DNA from: Branchiostoma floridae
Taxonomy: Eukaryota; Chordata; Leptocardii; Amphioxiformes; Branchiostomatidae
Assembly (NCBI RefSeq): GCF_000003815.2
Contig: NC_049990.1
Span: 16,240,292 to 16,267,743, forward strand
DNA: 27,452 nt
Direction of reading: 5' to 3'
Shown piece by piece: positions 19,901 through 27,452 of the stretch (positions are counted from its first letter, which is position 1; the number at the start of each line of letters is the position of its first letter). The notes beneath the pieces are model-generated. The model saw only the letters and a program-made list of their open reading frames with translations, did not search any database and was not told the DNA's origin. Position numbers and translations under genes: made by a program.

Positions 19901-22817
19901 AGCCTTTGCTTACCTTAAGGAAACGTCTGCGGTCTTGGTCATGTACCCAATCCAGTGGTGTTGTCCCATCCTGTGTACGTGTACGTGAATAACTCATTGG
20001 AGTTTTATACATGTACAATGTGTTCATTTCCGTATTTTTAATTTACTGTCCGTAAAAGAAATATTAAATCCTGGTCAAATGTCTATGCATGTGTATCTGT
20101 AATCTGTAATCTTACTTAACTCTAGGTTATATATACATATGCATAAATGTTAAATTGTATCATATTGTTAACTGCCGGTAAGTTTAGTGGTGGGAGAAGA
20201 CAGTAGTTCATTGCATTCTGTAACGGTATTGATAAACATCACTGTCTCAAATGTTGACTGATAAAATAATTGCGATTTTAGTAGTGAATAGCGATCTTTA
20301 AAATAAAATTACCGATAACATATCAACACTTCAATCATGATTTGTTGATGGTAACCTAATTTTAGCGATTTAAGTGCTCACTATTCGACTGCTAAAATCG
20401 CAATTATTTGATTGATATAATGCTAACAGGTATTCTAATCCGTCAGAAATTGCTAGAATAGTGTGTCTATCTATTCGCACTTAAAGGGCTCTGTTTGCGC
20501 CGTGTATTTCTCCCACTTTTCAGTAAACCTTAACTTTAACAGGATATAAATCTGTCATTTGTCACCTCAATAAGTTACACATTTATAGACAATTCTCGAA
20601 GGTAGTACAAATATTCCTGCTAACTTTAAATTTAACCCCTGTCATGGCTAACTAACTTGCCTAAGCCGATAGATCAGGGAACTAGACTAGTAAACATTTC
20701 TTAACAATCATTAATTGTCCAGTTTATTCTTACTATTCTTACTGATTACATGTACTGACCTTTTTCTTCGCCTCCACATTAGCACCGAGTTGAACCAGCA
20801 GCTTCACCATCTCAGTGTTTCCGCACATGCTGGCCACATGGAGTGCGGTCCCGCCATACTGTGTGAACAGACAGAGGAACAAATAAAGCCGTTTTGACTT
20901 TTGTATATCTACGGATCCAAAAAGACCCCCGGGGATAGAAGGCTATAATGACTGTCCATCGTTGAAAAACCCAAACTTAAACAGAAAATCTAATCGTCAA
21001 TTGTTACTTCTATACGATAAATTGATATAATGGTCGAAGGTAGTAAAATATTACTACGTACAATGTATTCAACCGCTGTCATCGGGGAGCATTCTAAGAC
21101 TAGCAAACATTTCTAAACTATCATTATCTGTCCCTTCATTTTCTCTAAATGAGATGATTTTCTGTATTTACCTCGTTCTTCGCCTCCACATTAGCGCCGA
21201 GTTGAACCAGCAGCTTCACCGTCTCAGTGTTCCTTTTCATGATGGCCACATGGAGTGCGGTCTCGCCAACCTGAGTGAACAGACGGAGGAACAAACGAAG
21301 CCGTTTTTTGAGCCGCCGGATTCAAATAAAAGCCGCCGGATCATTGTAAAACCTAAACTTTAACGAAAAGTATAATTTTCAATTGTAACTTCTATACGAT
21401 ATATTAATATGTTTGTTGAAGGTAGTGCAAACATTCCTACTAACTTGAAATACAACCCTTGTCATTTGCCTATTGGTTCTATGACTAATGAGTCTAAGCC
21501 AAGAGAGCGGGAAATATTCTAAGACCAGTAAACATTTTGCAACAATTTTTAATTGCCCTTTATTCTGACTAAATGAGATGATTTTCGGTATTTACCTTGT
21601 CCTTCGCCTCCACATCAGCTCCGAGTTGAACCAGCAGCTTCACCATCTCAGTCTTCCCGTTCATGCTGGCCCAATGGAGTGTGGTCCAGCTATCCGTACC
21701 CTGAGTGAACAGGTGGAGAAGCAAATGAAGCCGTCTTGTAAATCGGCGGATTCAAACAGTCCTCCAAGGACAGCTAACGCTATGACTGTCCATCATTGTA
21801 GAACCTAAAGTTTTACAGGAAATATAACTTTCAGTCACTTTAAAATACATAGTTATAACTTCGGAATGTATTACAAATATTCCTATTGAAACCGAACCCC
21901 TGTCACGGCTTCTTTGTATGGATGGTGTCCTACTGGAACCCTAAAACTGATGAGAGCGTGCGAATAAAAAAATGTTTGGCCAAAAAAGTTTCCCTCTTTA
22001 TGAAATGTAAGTGGTCATGACTGTTTAACAAATGAGTAAACACACAGAATATGGTACATACCAAACGATGGTCTTCATTTCACATCTCTTTTTTTTGACA
22101 TCTAAAGCAACTTTCTTGGCATCCTATGACATTACTTTTATTTCGTATCTATTGTCCAACATGTTTTTTTTTCAGTCTAAGGCATATGTATGCTCATTTT
22201 GCAGCTGCTATGTATGATTTACAGTATGGTTGAAAGCTTATTTTCTTTGGAAACGTCCGAAAATTGATTCGCGCATGGATGTCATCCATATAATCAACTC
22301 AACATGGCCTTTTGACCACAAGCAGGAGATCAAAAACATTATAAGACTAGTAGATATTTCCCAACAATCATTAATTGAAACATCTATGAACAGCCTGTAC
22401 TACACTTCATGATGATATGCAATCCTTTACTCCACACAGATAGATATGGTTAATGAAATCGCACGACACATTTACATGTATACAAAGTTCGATTGGAAAC
22501 TGGAAACACTGTGCATTCTTATTGGAATTGCCTGGATCGGACACATGATAACAAGGACTTGGAGTCAGACTGCTTGAAATCTCCTCTGGCTGGAAAGAAA
22601 TCATGTGATAGCAATGATAAATTTGCATATGCAGCACGTACAAAGTCAGATAAAAAGAGGGGATAGAAATGCTCAACCTCCTAAATCCATAACGCTCATT
22701 AGCTGCATTTACCCAAGAGCTAAACCTGTGATTGACGTCCACCCCAGCCTGAAGACACCTCCTCACGGTCTGCACGTCTCCCCACACCACAGCACTCAGA
22801 AAATCGGCCTCGTCCAT
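13139..22817 (-). CDS. ROCO-family protein: ankyrin repeats - Roc GTPase - COR (whole gene, exons joined)
   Basis: This gene encodes a ROCO GTPase, a class in which a Ras-like Roc domain and the adjoining COR dimerisation domain act in signalling scaffolds. Exons (minus strand) are 22817-22713, 21700-21596, 21270-21172, 20858-20760, 19970-19914, 19654-19523, 19170-18934, 17815-17722, 17550-17384, 17187-16996 and 15789-15612, continuing at 13944-13139 beyond an inserted element. All junctions are GT-AG; all introns are phase 0 except one phase 1. The joined product is 756 aa: ankyrin repeats ~25-155, P-loop GPQEAGKST at 184-192, DFAGQ at 240-244, SHAD at 302-305, COR from about 366. No kinase or death domain is visible, unlike LRRK or DAPK1; it is closest in layout to the ANK-Roc-COR part of DAPK1. 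The element at 13951-15611 makes the genomic copy truncated unless it is removed from the RNA or is polymorphic. Confidence 0.85.
13945..13950 (-). repeat. Target-site duplication, copy next to COR 3' part
   Basis: TCGCCG on the minus strand; the partner is TCGCGG at 15612-15617, one mismatch. Keeping one copy leaves the COR frame intact. Confidence 0.6.
13951..14091 (+). repeat. Terminal inverted repeat, arm 1
   Basis: A 141-bp arm with GTCGTTGCC-type words at about 13974, 13993, 14015 (CTCGTTGCC) and 14033 (GCGATGCC), spaced 18-22 bp. Beyond 14091 the two arms diverge. Confidence 0.9.
14613..14667. repeat. Hairpin inside the inserted element
   Basis: GAGTCAGT and GACCA on the left pair with TGGTC and ACTGACTC on the right around a three-base loop, with some mismatches. 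It lies in the middle of the element's non-coding interior. Confidence 0.5.
15471..15611 (-). repeat. Terminal inverted repeat, arm 2
   Basis: Inverted partner of 13951-14091, 140 of 141 positions identical. Confidence 0.9.
15612..15789 (-). CDS. ROCO last exon, 5' part: COR (interrupted by insertion)
   Basis: Encodes 59 residues: ILLVSSTAEPIVVLKPNWLC, TDVFGKVMAP, and IQNVFKDVA. 'PNWLCTDVFGKV' is the COR hallmark (WLxxDxFG). The acceptor is TTCCAG|. There is no splice donor where coding stops. Instead the frame runs straight into the inserted element and meets TAA after six more codons (stop at 15592-15594). Confidence 0.85.
16588..16782. repeat. 77-bp imperfect inverted repeat with hammerhead-like motif at its right edge
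   Basis: Arms 16588-16664 and 16706-16782 are imperfect inverted copies around a loop of about 41 bases, inside the ROCO intron 15790-16995. The plus strand of the right arm runs into CTGAAGA, a GGTGAC/GTCACC stem and GAAACGTCGG. This arrangement recalls hammerhead ribozyme cores carried by Penelope-like elements. Confidence 0.6.
16760..16820 (+). ncRNA. Candidate hammerhead-type ribozyme relic
   Basis: On the plus strand CTGAAGA fits the CUGANGA core. The next bases form a six-pair stem (GGTGAC-AGACG-GTCACC) followed at once by GAAAC, as between stems II and III of a hammerhead. After GAAAC the sequence could close either with a tiny GTCG loop or with the CGTCGGT/ACCGATG pairing. In the first fold the cleavage-site base would be G, which is not active, and no good stem I is seen. 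It is therefore probably a decayed copy. Confidence 0.35.
16996..17187 (-). CDS. ROCO exon 10: start of COR domain
   Basis: Encodes 64 residues: AVPKLCAEIIKCLPKW, PVFRWTEYKEAVKDI and FLKASSQYLNQLGE. This is the N-terminal COR pattern, with a helix before a winged-helix-like 'LNQLGE(I/V)' element. Bounded by TATAG| and GAG|GTATAT, phase 0. Confidence 0.85.
17384..17550 (-). CDS. ROCO exon 9: Roc G5 and C-terminal helix
   Basis: Completes the split codon (E) and encodes 55 residues: GHQKASSILELMTSEF, then NEVFLLDCRKTRQTD and a helix ending TRLKTQLLT. LDCRK corresponds to the G5 region. Bounded by ACTAG| and ACA|GTGAGT, phase 0 at the end. Confidence 0.87.
17722..17815 (-). CDS. ROCO exon 8: Roc G4 region
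   Basis: Encodes 31 residues plus one base: VHWWLCFIKSC, then KPNVILLASHADQTDT. SHAD stands where small GTPases have NKxD; HAD-type G4 motifs are common in Roc domains of the MFHAS/DAPK kind. The acceptor is CACAG| and the donor ACAG|GTTTTT; this is the only phase-1 intron. Confidence 0.87.
18170..18420 (-). mobile_element. SINE body fragment, no tRNA head
   Basis: The minus strand carries 'taaagaacccgccacatgtg' followed by 'cgatggtgcggtgtgag', matching the body of the plus-strand SINE near 9420-9460. No A/B-box head is seen, so it is a truncated copy lying in the ROCO intron between exons 7 and 8. Confidence 0.6.
18432..18750. repeat. 44-bp direct repeat pair (18432-18475 and 18708-18750)
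   Basis: Both copies contain AAATTATTACATC and AAAAACAGCTACCGCGAAAA with about three differences, 276 bp apart. The origin is unknown; possibly a local tandem duplication in the intron. Confidence 0.6.
18934..19170 (-). CDS. ROCO exon 7: Roc switch I, DxxGQ and core strands
   Basis: Encodes 79 residues. It includes the switch I region (GVNVGTTNI), the G3 motif in VSVWDFAGQSEY and the following strand NTIFVVLYSI. Bounded by TGTAG| and AAG|GTGACG, phase 0. The DFAGQ variant is the usual Roc form. Confidence 0.9.
19523..19654 (-). CDS. ROCO exon 6: linker and Roc P-loop
   Basis: Encodes 44 residues. After an NLATEVSYHKLMKQ linker comes VDRFKLCICGPQEAGKST, the first beta strand and G1 P-loop (GxxxxGKST) of the Roc GTPase. 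The catalytic lysine and serine/threonine are intact. Bounded by TCCAG| and a less usual donor ACG|GTACCA, phase 0. Confidence 0.88.
19914..19970 (-). CDS. ROCO exon 5: ankyrin C-terminal cap
   Basis: Encodes 19 residues, DGTTPLDWVHDQDRRRFLK, a short half-repeat typical of the end of an ankyrin stack (GxTPLD motif). Bounded by CACAG| and |GTAAGC, phase 0. Confidence 0.85.
20264..20409. repeat. ~28-bp inverted repeat, possible small MITE
   Basis: The arms 20264-20291 and 20381-20409 share AAATAATTGCGATTTTAG in inverted orientation plus further partial pairing, around a loop of about 90 bp. It is in the ROCO intron between exons 4 and 5. Confidence 0.6.
20760..20858 (-). CDS. ROCO exon 4: ankyrin repeat
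   Basis: Encodes 33 residues: YGGTALHVASMCGNTEMVK, then LLVQLGANVEAKKK. Bounded by CACAG| and |GTCAGT in phase 0. Its sequence is almost identical to exon 3 in the helix-2 region. Confidence 0.9.
21172..21270 (-). CDS. ROCO exon 3: ankyrin repeat
   Basis: Encodes 33 residues: VGETALHVAIMKRNTETVK, then LLVQLGANVEAKNE. Bounded by CTCAG| and |GTAAAT in phase 0. It is two residues shorter than exon 2 because it lacks the DSW-type insertion before TxLH. Confidence 0.9.
21596..21700 (-). CDS. ROCO exon 2: ankyrin repeat
   Basis: This exon encodes 35 residues of one ankyrin repeat: GTDSWTTLHWAS, then KLLVQLGADVEAKDK. It is bounded by CTCAG| and |GTAAAT and is phase 0 at both ends. It keeps the TxLHWA and GADVxAK signatures. 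It is about 90% similar to the next two exons in its second half, and its flanking introns are similar too. Confidence 0.9.
22336..22378 (-). repeat. Remnant of a fourth ankyrin-unit intron
   Basis: 'agactagtagatatttccca' followed by 'acaatcattaattg' matches the intron tract just beside exon 4 (about 20683-20717). No ankyrin exon is present at the expected offset, so only the intron part survives. Confidence 0.5.
22713..22817 (-). CDS. ROCO exon 1: start codon and N-terminal ankyrin cap
   Basis: This exon encodes 35 residues starting MDEADFLSAVVWGDVQTVRR. The start is well supported: the context is GCCATGG, and an in-frame TAA lies four codons upstream. The exon contains the first ankyrin helices ending GVDVNH, then a donor GG|GTAAAT in phase 0. 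An earlier donor (CACAG|GTTTAG) is possible, but its phase does not fit the next exon. Confidence 0.8.
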
Positions 22818-23502
22818 GGCAGGTCGTTACTCCTGACACCTGTTATCAAAAATATAATACTTAAACTGCTTATATTACATGTGTGCTTATTACTTTTTTC
22901 ACAAATACTGACTGCACAAAAAGAAGATTTAATCCCCATGATTCATCTGCAATGAGCTAACCTAACCTTTGTACCATACTCTAAAGTATACGATGTTTGT
23001 ACTGATAACAGTGATGAATGGACGTTGAAACATCATAAACATTGATGTTCCAATTTGCAACCACCCAGATGCATTTAGCAATTTCATATCAACAAAATCT
23101 GTTACATCAAGGACGACTCTTAATACTAAGATCACTTGGTGTTCGTGTGTTTGAATTTCATCAATCAAAGTACATTTAAATGAGGGAAATATGCCTTTGT
23201 CATTCCCTACTACACTCATCTTGGCGCTGAATAAAAAGAGACATAAAGAAATAAACAGAGACTAACTTCTCTGGTTGTTTACTTTTAAATCACTTCAACT
23301 TATTTTCACAAATAATCTAGGATAAAGTGTAGTCTTTTATCATGATGTCAGATTAAACTTTCTCAAGTATTCCTTTATTGTGTGGATAGATTAACCTCTA
23401 CATCGTTTTTCCTCTGACTTTGTACACTTTGAACAAAACATCAATGTATTGGTAAGACCTAGCGTTGCTTTGTAATATATAGTATGACCGCCGTGCATGT
23501 GA
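22818..23502. other. 5' flank of the ROCO gene, no further gene seen
   Basis: This should hold the ROCO promoter and 5' UTR. I see no clear TATA box or initiator. An 85-codon minus-strand frame (22962-23219) preceded by TTATTCAG could be an upstream exon, but its translation is not recognisable. Confidence 0.35.
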
Positions 23503-23529
23503 TACGTGACCGGATACAGTTAGCGCGAC
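23503..23529 (+). repeat. Short dispersed repeat, copy 2
   Basis: Matches 10128-10154 at about 26 of 27 positions, starting TACGTGACCGG. Confidence 0.5.
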
Positions 23530-23734
23530 GTGCACTTTGATCGGACCGAGTTTCAACTGAGCATTTCATTGGTTGTAACTCAAGAGCTACGGGACACGGC
23601 ATTCTCAACGTCTAAGGTACATAAGCGAGGCTTCCTGGTCAGAAAAGCACTGATCACCTTTACCCATAAGTTGTAATGGCAGTATTCTCAACCTTGACGC
23701 GTAAAGTCAATACATATTCGTCTTACTACACACT

Positions 23735-24680
23735 ATATTTGTGCTAAGATTTTCAGTAAGGTTACTGTCACAGAACATATTGCCGATAAGGGTCTCCTTA
23801 TAACACCTTCCCTCATATGACAGCTATGTTTACACTACACATTGACAATCGTATTAACGCTCAATTTGCTTTTGTTAACCTATGGAACGATGAATCAGAC
23901 TGAGACTTAACAAACGCAATGGGTATCCAAGCACTATAAAAGTATATGACGTTTGCGCCTTCTTCGATGTTGGCTTTTCAAGGGATTGTGTGTGGTTGGT
24001 TGAAAACAACATTAGACGTGGCTATATTAGTTTGAATGTTGCACATATAGATTCAAATCTATCTAAACAGAACGGCTCATGCATCCCTAACAATAGACAC
24101 AATAAAACTCACCTGTATTTGTACTTGTTTCTTTTGTCTACCCGAAGGAAAACATGATGATCTCAAACCTTCAGCCACTCGCAGCTAGTACCGTACCCAA
24201 AATGGCGGTGTCGTAAAGTTCCGCTTTTTAGTTAATGAATAACCAATGACGTCCTTAACGAGGTTGACTGGTCAGGGTTCGCATACGAGTTCTTCGCCAT
24301 CAGGTCCGAGAAAATAAAAATTACGCACAAAGATGGCTTTACAGCGTCTAGCTTTAGCTTTCATCAATTGAAATCGATTGGGAAGGCATTAACGCCTTGA
24401 GATGTTCGAAGATAGACATACATTTTGTTCTTGGTACAAGATATTGTTCTATGAATATAATCAATATTGTTGTGTTGTATACCAGGTAAACCGCCTGGCG
24501 TAACGCATTAGGTTTGTTCTCAATAGTGCAAGCTGCATATCCGGACAGATTTAATTGATCAGCTCACACCGGGAAGGTCCCCTACACCACTTTTGCATAA
24601 GTGTTGTTGGTTCTTGAGGTGTATCTCTCTTCAAACACGGGACCTTCATTGAATGACGTATCCGAAGGACGGCCCTAACA
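23735..24680 (+). repeat. Segmental duplicate X, copy 2 (uninterrupted)
   Basis: It is co-linear with 872-1356 joined to 4348-4809, and so represents the state before insertion of the 3 kb transposon; the empty TA is at 24189-24190. It has a private insertion of about 40 bp near 24405-24440. It lies upstream of the minus-strand ROCO start and contains CAAAATGGCGG near 24198-24208. No coding content is recognised. Confidence 0.8.
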
Positions 24681-25541
24681 CTCTGGTCAATTACGGCATG
24701 TGACACGGTTCTAGTTAGTTGAAAACACGCGTATTCTTGGCACTTTTTAACGCATGGTCGTATTGTAACGAAACTTCATACAGAGTTAGTACCATGTGGT
24801 ACATATGAAATGCACATGTAATCTCAATCGATGCACTGTAATTTAGGGTTAGAAATAACGATTTTGGTTACTGTTGATTCATTGATGTATGGATTCCCCA
24901 GCGGGGACACGGAATATATCCTTGATTTTTTACGAGATAAGAGTTTATTTACAACGGAAATAATCTGTCCAAGGGTATTTTAGATTATGAAACGAAATGG
25001 AGATAATTTTGGGGCAAAAACATCAAAAACAAAGATTTTTCCTCCCTTTTTTCGCAAACATATCGCTGTTACAAAAAAATCATAATTCTAAGTTCAAATA
25101 CCCTTGGATAATATTTATCTGCAAGCTATAATGCCAATAAAATAACCACTTTTTCTATCAATTATACAATTTTTACCAGGGAAATAGCATTTAAAAGTAG
25201 TAAACACGTTCCGCTGTCAGCCGGGCCTCTCATCCCCTTTTTCGCGCCATTTCACTCTCCTGGGGGTCGGAACGCGTTCGGAAGGTACCATTATGCTGCT
25301 TTCGCGGGGGTGCCTTTTTTGTTATATGTTCATATTTGACAAACACTTGGCCGTTATTTATAACGGGTGCCATTCAAAAGACTTCCCATAATGAATGTTT
25401 GTGTGCCATAGATTGTAACTTCCTTTTCTTTTAAAAATCCAATGCAGATTTATTCTGACGGCTCACGTTTCCTTGGGGTTACGCGCGGTCACTGGTTCGT
25501 CCGACCCGATTTTGCGGCTACATGGGGTCCGTTTTGATGTA
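24681..25541. other. Intergenic stretch with a small inverted repeat
   Basis: No gene or RABL6 exon was recognised. TCCAAGGGTATTT (24968-24980) is repeated exactly inverted at 25096-25108 with looser pairing around it, suggesting a small MITE or hairpin. The stretch near 25200-25300 is locally GC-richer. Confidence 0.4.
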
Positions 25542-26306
25542 CAGTCAAACCTGTATTAGCGGCCACCTTTGCATACCGGCCACCTGCCCATAGTGGCCAC
25601 TTTTTGTCGGTCCCTTGGATTCGTAATGATTAAGAAATAGGCTTAGCGGCAACCTGTCCAACGCGGCCACGGCCACACGATTTCTGGTCCCGCAGGTACA
25701 AACACATTGCCGATTACGGCCAGGCGGACCGCTGATCTATGTTTCGGCACGCGTTCGGCCATATACAGCAGCCGAATCGTCACCCTACGCCGGATTTAAG
25801 ACCTCTTTGACTTGTTTTCAAAACAAAACTTCGTAAACTGGCGCTACCCATACCCGCTGACAAACGAGGTCATATAAGGTCAATAGACGACACCAATATT
25901 ACGGAGGTTAATTGTGTTAAAGTTACGTTCTAATACACTATCGTATAGGTTAAATTACATCACAAAACTTTCTAAATAAATTGTTACAAAGACAAAATGA
26001 TAAGAACTTCAGACTATGGTGGATTTTATTCTTACATTTATTAAGATATAAGTCTTAAATGACGAGACTTTTCTTTTTAAAACTTTTTATAGCTTTTATT
26101 TTCTTAATACATATAGTGTAAAAATCATTGCAGTAACGTTACATGTACAGTACTGTATTATGTGAATAAAGATCAGTCGGTACTAAAACCATGTGTAACT
26201 TATTGCTTGTGGTCAATTAATTAGCATGTTCTCTATAGTGGCCACCTCTCTATAGTGGCCAATTTTGACCAGTCCCTTGAGTGGCCGCTATAGACAGGTT
26301 TGACTG
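25542..26306 (+). mobile_element. 765-bp MITE with CAGTCAAACCTG ends
   Basis: The ends are CAGTCAAACCTGTATTAGC and, inverted, CAGTCAAACCTGTCTATAGC, followed on both sides by GGCCAC words. TA flanks it at 25540-25541 and 26307-26308. It shares its terminal 12 bases and the '(c)gaccacc / ggtccc' sub-terminal style with the 1357-4347 element, so both belong to one family group. There is no transposase frame. It lies about 125 bp upstream of the first RABL6 exon seen. Confidence 0.85.
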
Positions 26307-26432
26307 TACTTACTACTCTGTGTCTCTTATCATGCAATCGCTATATTATCTGTCTAAAGTAAAGGTGTACTAGTATGCCTGTGTTGATGTTTCATTCTAA
26401 ATCTAATATCTGGTCTGATGTTATATATACAG

Positions 26433-26512
26433 GGTGACCGTAACACTGCCTGTTCCACCGACTACAGGGACACAAATTTGTGGAGGAATATCTCCCTACT
26501 CATGAACTACAG
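26433..26512 (+). CDS. RABL6: RABL6 exon with damaged P-loop
   Basis: RABL6 (Rab-like protein 6, PARF) is an unusual large Ras-superfamily GTPase conserved in animals. This 80-nt exon is bounded by ATACAG| and CAG|GTGAGA. Its start reads GDRNT and its end, in another frame, reads CLFHRLQGHKFVEEYLPTHE then LQ. The family sequence runs GDRNTGK(T/S) straight into a similar WHRLQG segment over 30 codons. Here about 10 nt are missing exactly over the GK(S/T) codons, so the P-loop is lost and the frame shifts. This could be a pseudogene lesion, an allele or a consensus error. Confidence 0.8.
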
Positions 26513-26610
26513 GTGAGACATTTTGTAGCCACTTCAAGACCATACCCGTAGTCCAATTGCAAACAGCATAAGACAGTGGCATACACATGTACAGAGTTAA
26601 ATAGGAACTA

Positions 26611-26712
26611 ACATCTATTCTATGTCTATTTCTACTCAAACTATTTGAAATCAAAAGCTACACATCTATTCTATGTCTATTTCCACTCAAACTATTTGAA
26701 ATCAAAAGCTTT
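26611..26712 (+). repeat. 51-bp tandem duplication
   Basis: Two near-identical units start at 26611 and 26662 (one substitution seen, 'tttctactc' versus 'tttccactc'). They lie within the RABL6 intron 26513-26863. Confidence 0.85.
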
Positions 26713-26863
26713 TCCGTATGCAGTCGGAGATGAACATTTTTCACAGATAATTGGGTTCGCTACCTAAGCAAGAAGTTTTTTTGATGTTCGGTAAGATGTG
26801 AGAGCGTGAAATTTTTTTTTGAGATTTCTGGGACTAATTTATTCATTTATGTTGCCTCTGTAG

Positions 26864-27452
26864 GTTGCCACCATAGTTTGGAACTACAAAGCCACTGATG
26901 ACGTAGTAAAGGTTGAGGTGTGGGACGTCGTGGACAAAGCCAAGAAACGCAAGAAATCGGACTCGCTCAAGCTAGAGAACGATCCGGACCTAGCAGACGA
27001 GTTGGCGCAGGCTCTCGATGCCGAATTTCTCGACGTCTACAAGAACTGTAACGGCGTGATAATGATGGTTGACATCACCAAGCAGTGGACGTTCGATTAC
27101 GTGGCACGCGAGTTACCCAAAGTGCCCGCACACATCCCCGTCTTGATTCTGGCGAATTTTCGCGACATGGGCGAGCATCGTGTCATCAGCGCCGACCACC
27201 TCATCTATTGGATCGAGGGGCTGGACAGACCGGAGGGTGCGGCGGACATACGGTTCGCCGAGTCTTCCATGAGGAACGGGTTCGGACTGAAGTATCTCCA
27301 CAAGTTCTTCAACATCCCCTTTCTTCAGCTACAGAGGGAGACGTTGCTACGGCAACTCGACACAAACAAGCGGGACATGATGGCGATGATCGAGGAAATC
27401 GGCATCCACTCGGAATCGGAGGAGCAGAATTATGACTTGTACATCCAGGGAT
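26864..27452 (+). CDS. RABL6: RABL6 large exon (GTPase domain; runs off the window)
   Basis: This exon gives 196 open codons after the acceptor CTCTGTAG|, phase 0, still open at the window end. It reads VVKVEVWDVVDKAKKRKK near residues 14-31, then DAEFLDVYKNCNGV, DITKQWTF, LANFRDMGEHRV (G4 position, without the usual NKxD), AESSMRNGFGLKYLHKFFN, and IPFLQLQRETLLRQL. These blocks match vertebrate RABL6 as I know it almost word for word, so the identity is secure. The frame is free of stops and strongly conserved, which argues that selection acted recently. The long disordered C-terminal half of RABL6 would lie beyond the window. Confidence 0.95.

Larger units (their letters stand above)
20560..21920 (-). 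repeat. Tandem ~420-bp exon+intron units encoding ankyrin repeats
   Basis: Exons 4, 3 and 2 start at 20760, 21172 and 21596, so the periods are 412 and 424 bp. The introns between them are also alignable: words like 'gaaggtagt', 'ccctgtcat', 'agactagtaaacattt' and 'caatcattaattg' recur at matching offsets. The duplicated unit therefore spans an exon and its intron. Confidence 0.8.

Noticed and set aside
22962-23219. 85-codon minus-strand frame upstream of ROCO exon 1
   Set aside because: It is preceded by an acceptor-like TTATTCAG, but ROCO exon 1 has its own strong start with an upstream in-frame stop, and the translation is unfamiliar.

Overview
The window reads as genomic DNA of an invertebrate animal, most likely a lancelet (Branchiostoma-like chordate). 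The grounds are short GT-AG-bounded exons in long AT-rich introns, metazoan-type proteins (an ankyrin-Roc-COR ROCO protein and RABL6), abundant TACATGTA-type words, tRNA-derived SINEs, and many short non-autonomous DNA transposons. The species is an inference. The 100-N gap shows it is a scaffold, and the first ~430 bases look poorly resolved.

Layout. Positions 1-12.6 kb hold no gene I can support. This part is a mosaic of repeats: a segmental duplicate (872-1356 plus 4348-4809) split by a ~3 kb TA-flanked transposon carrying a nested second element, tRNA-like pseudogenes, a SINE with a GAT-type tail, hairpins, and a diverged duplicate block (5309-6313 versus 11927-12660).

Positions 22817 down to 13139 (minus strand) hold a complete multi-exon ROCO gene. 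I could join it exon by exon: three ankyrin-repeat exons, a Roc GTPase domain with P-loop, DxxGQ and HAD-type guanine motifs, and a COR domain. The joined product is 756 aa. Its COR-encoding last exon is split by a 1,661-bp element with 141-bp terminal inverted repeats. Removing the element plus one imperfect 6-bp target duplication restores one 984-nt open exon. The ankyrin exons sit in ~420-bp tandem exon+intron units, so repeat number seems to have grown by recent local duplication.

Positions 23.5-24.7 kb, upstream of the ROCO gene, hold the second, uninterrupted copy of the segmental duplicate (the empty site for the ~3 kb transposon). A 765-bp TA-flanked MITE follows at 25542-26306.

From 26433 to the window end (plus strand) lie two exons of RABL6. 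The second is intact over 196 codons. The first lacks about 10 nt exactly where the P-loop glycine-lysine-serine/threonine should be, shifting the frame.

The two genes are transcribed away from each other and I see no functional link between them. The most interesting features are the transposon interruption of the ROCO gene, the ankyrin-unit amplification, the filled/empty transposon site pair, a hammerhead-like core in a ROCO intron, and the RABL6 P-loop lesion.
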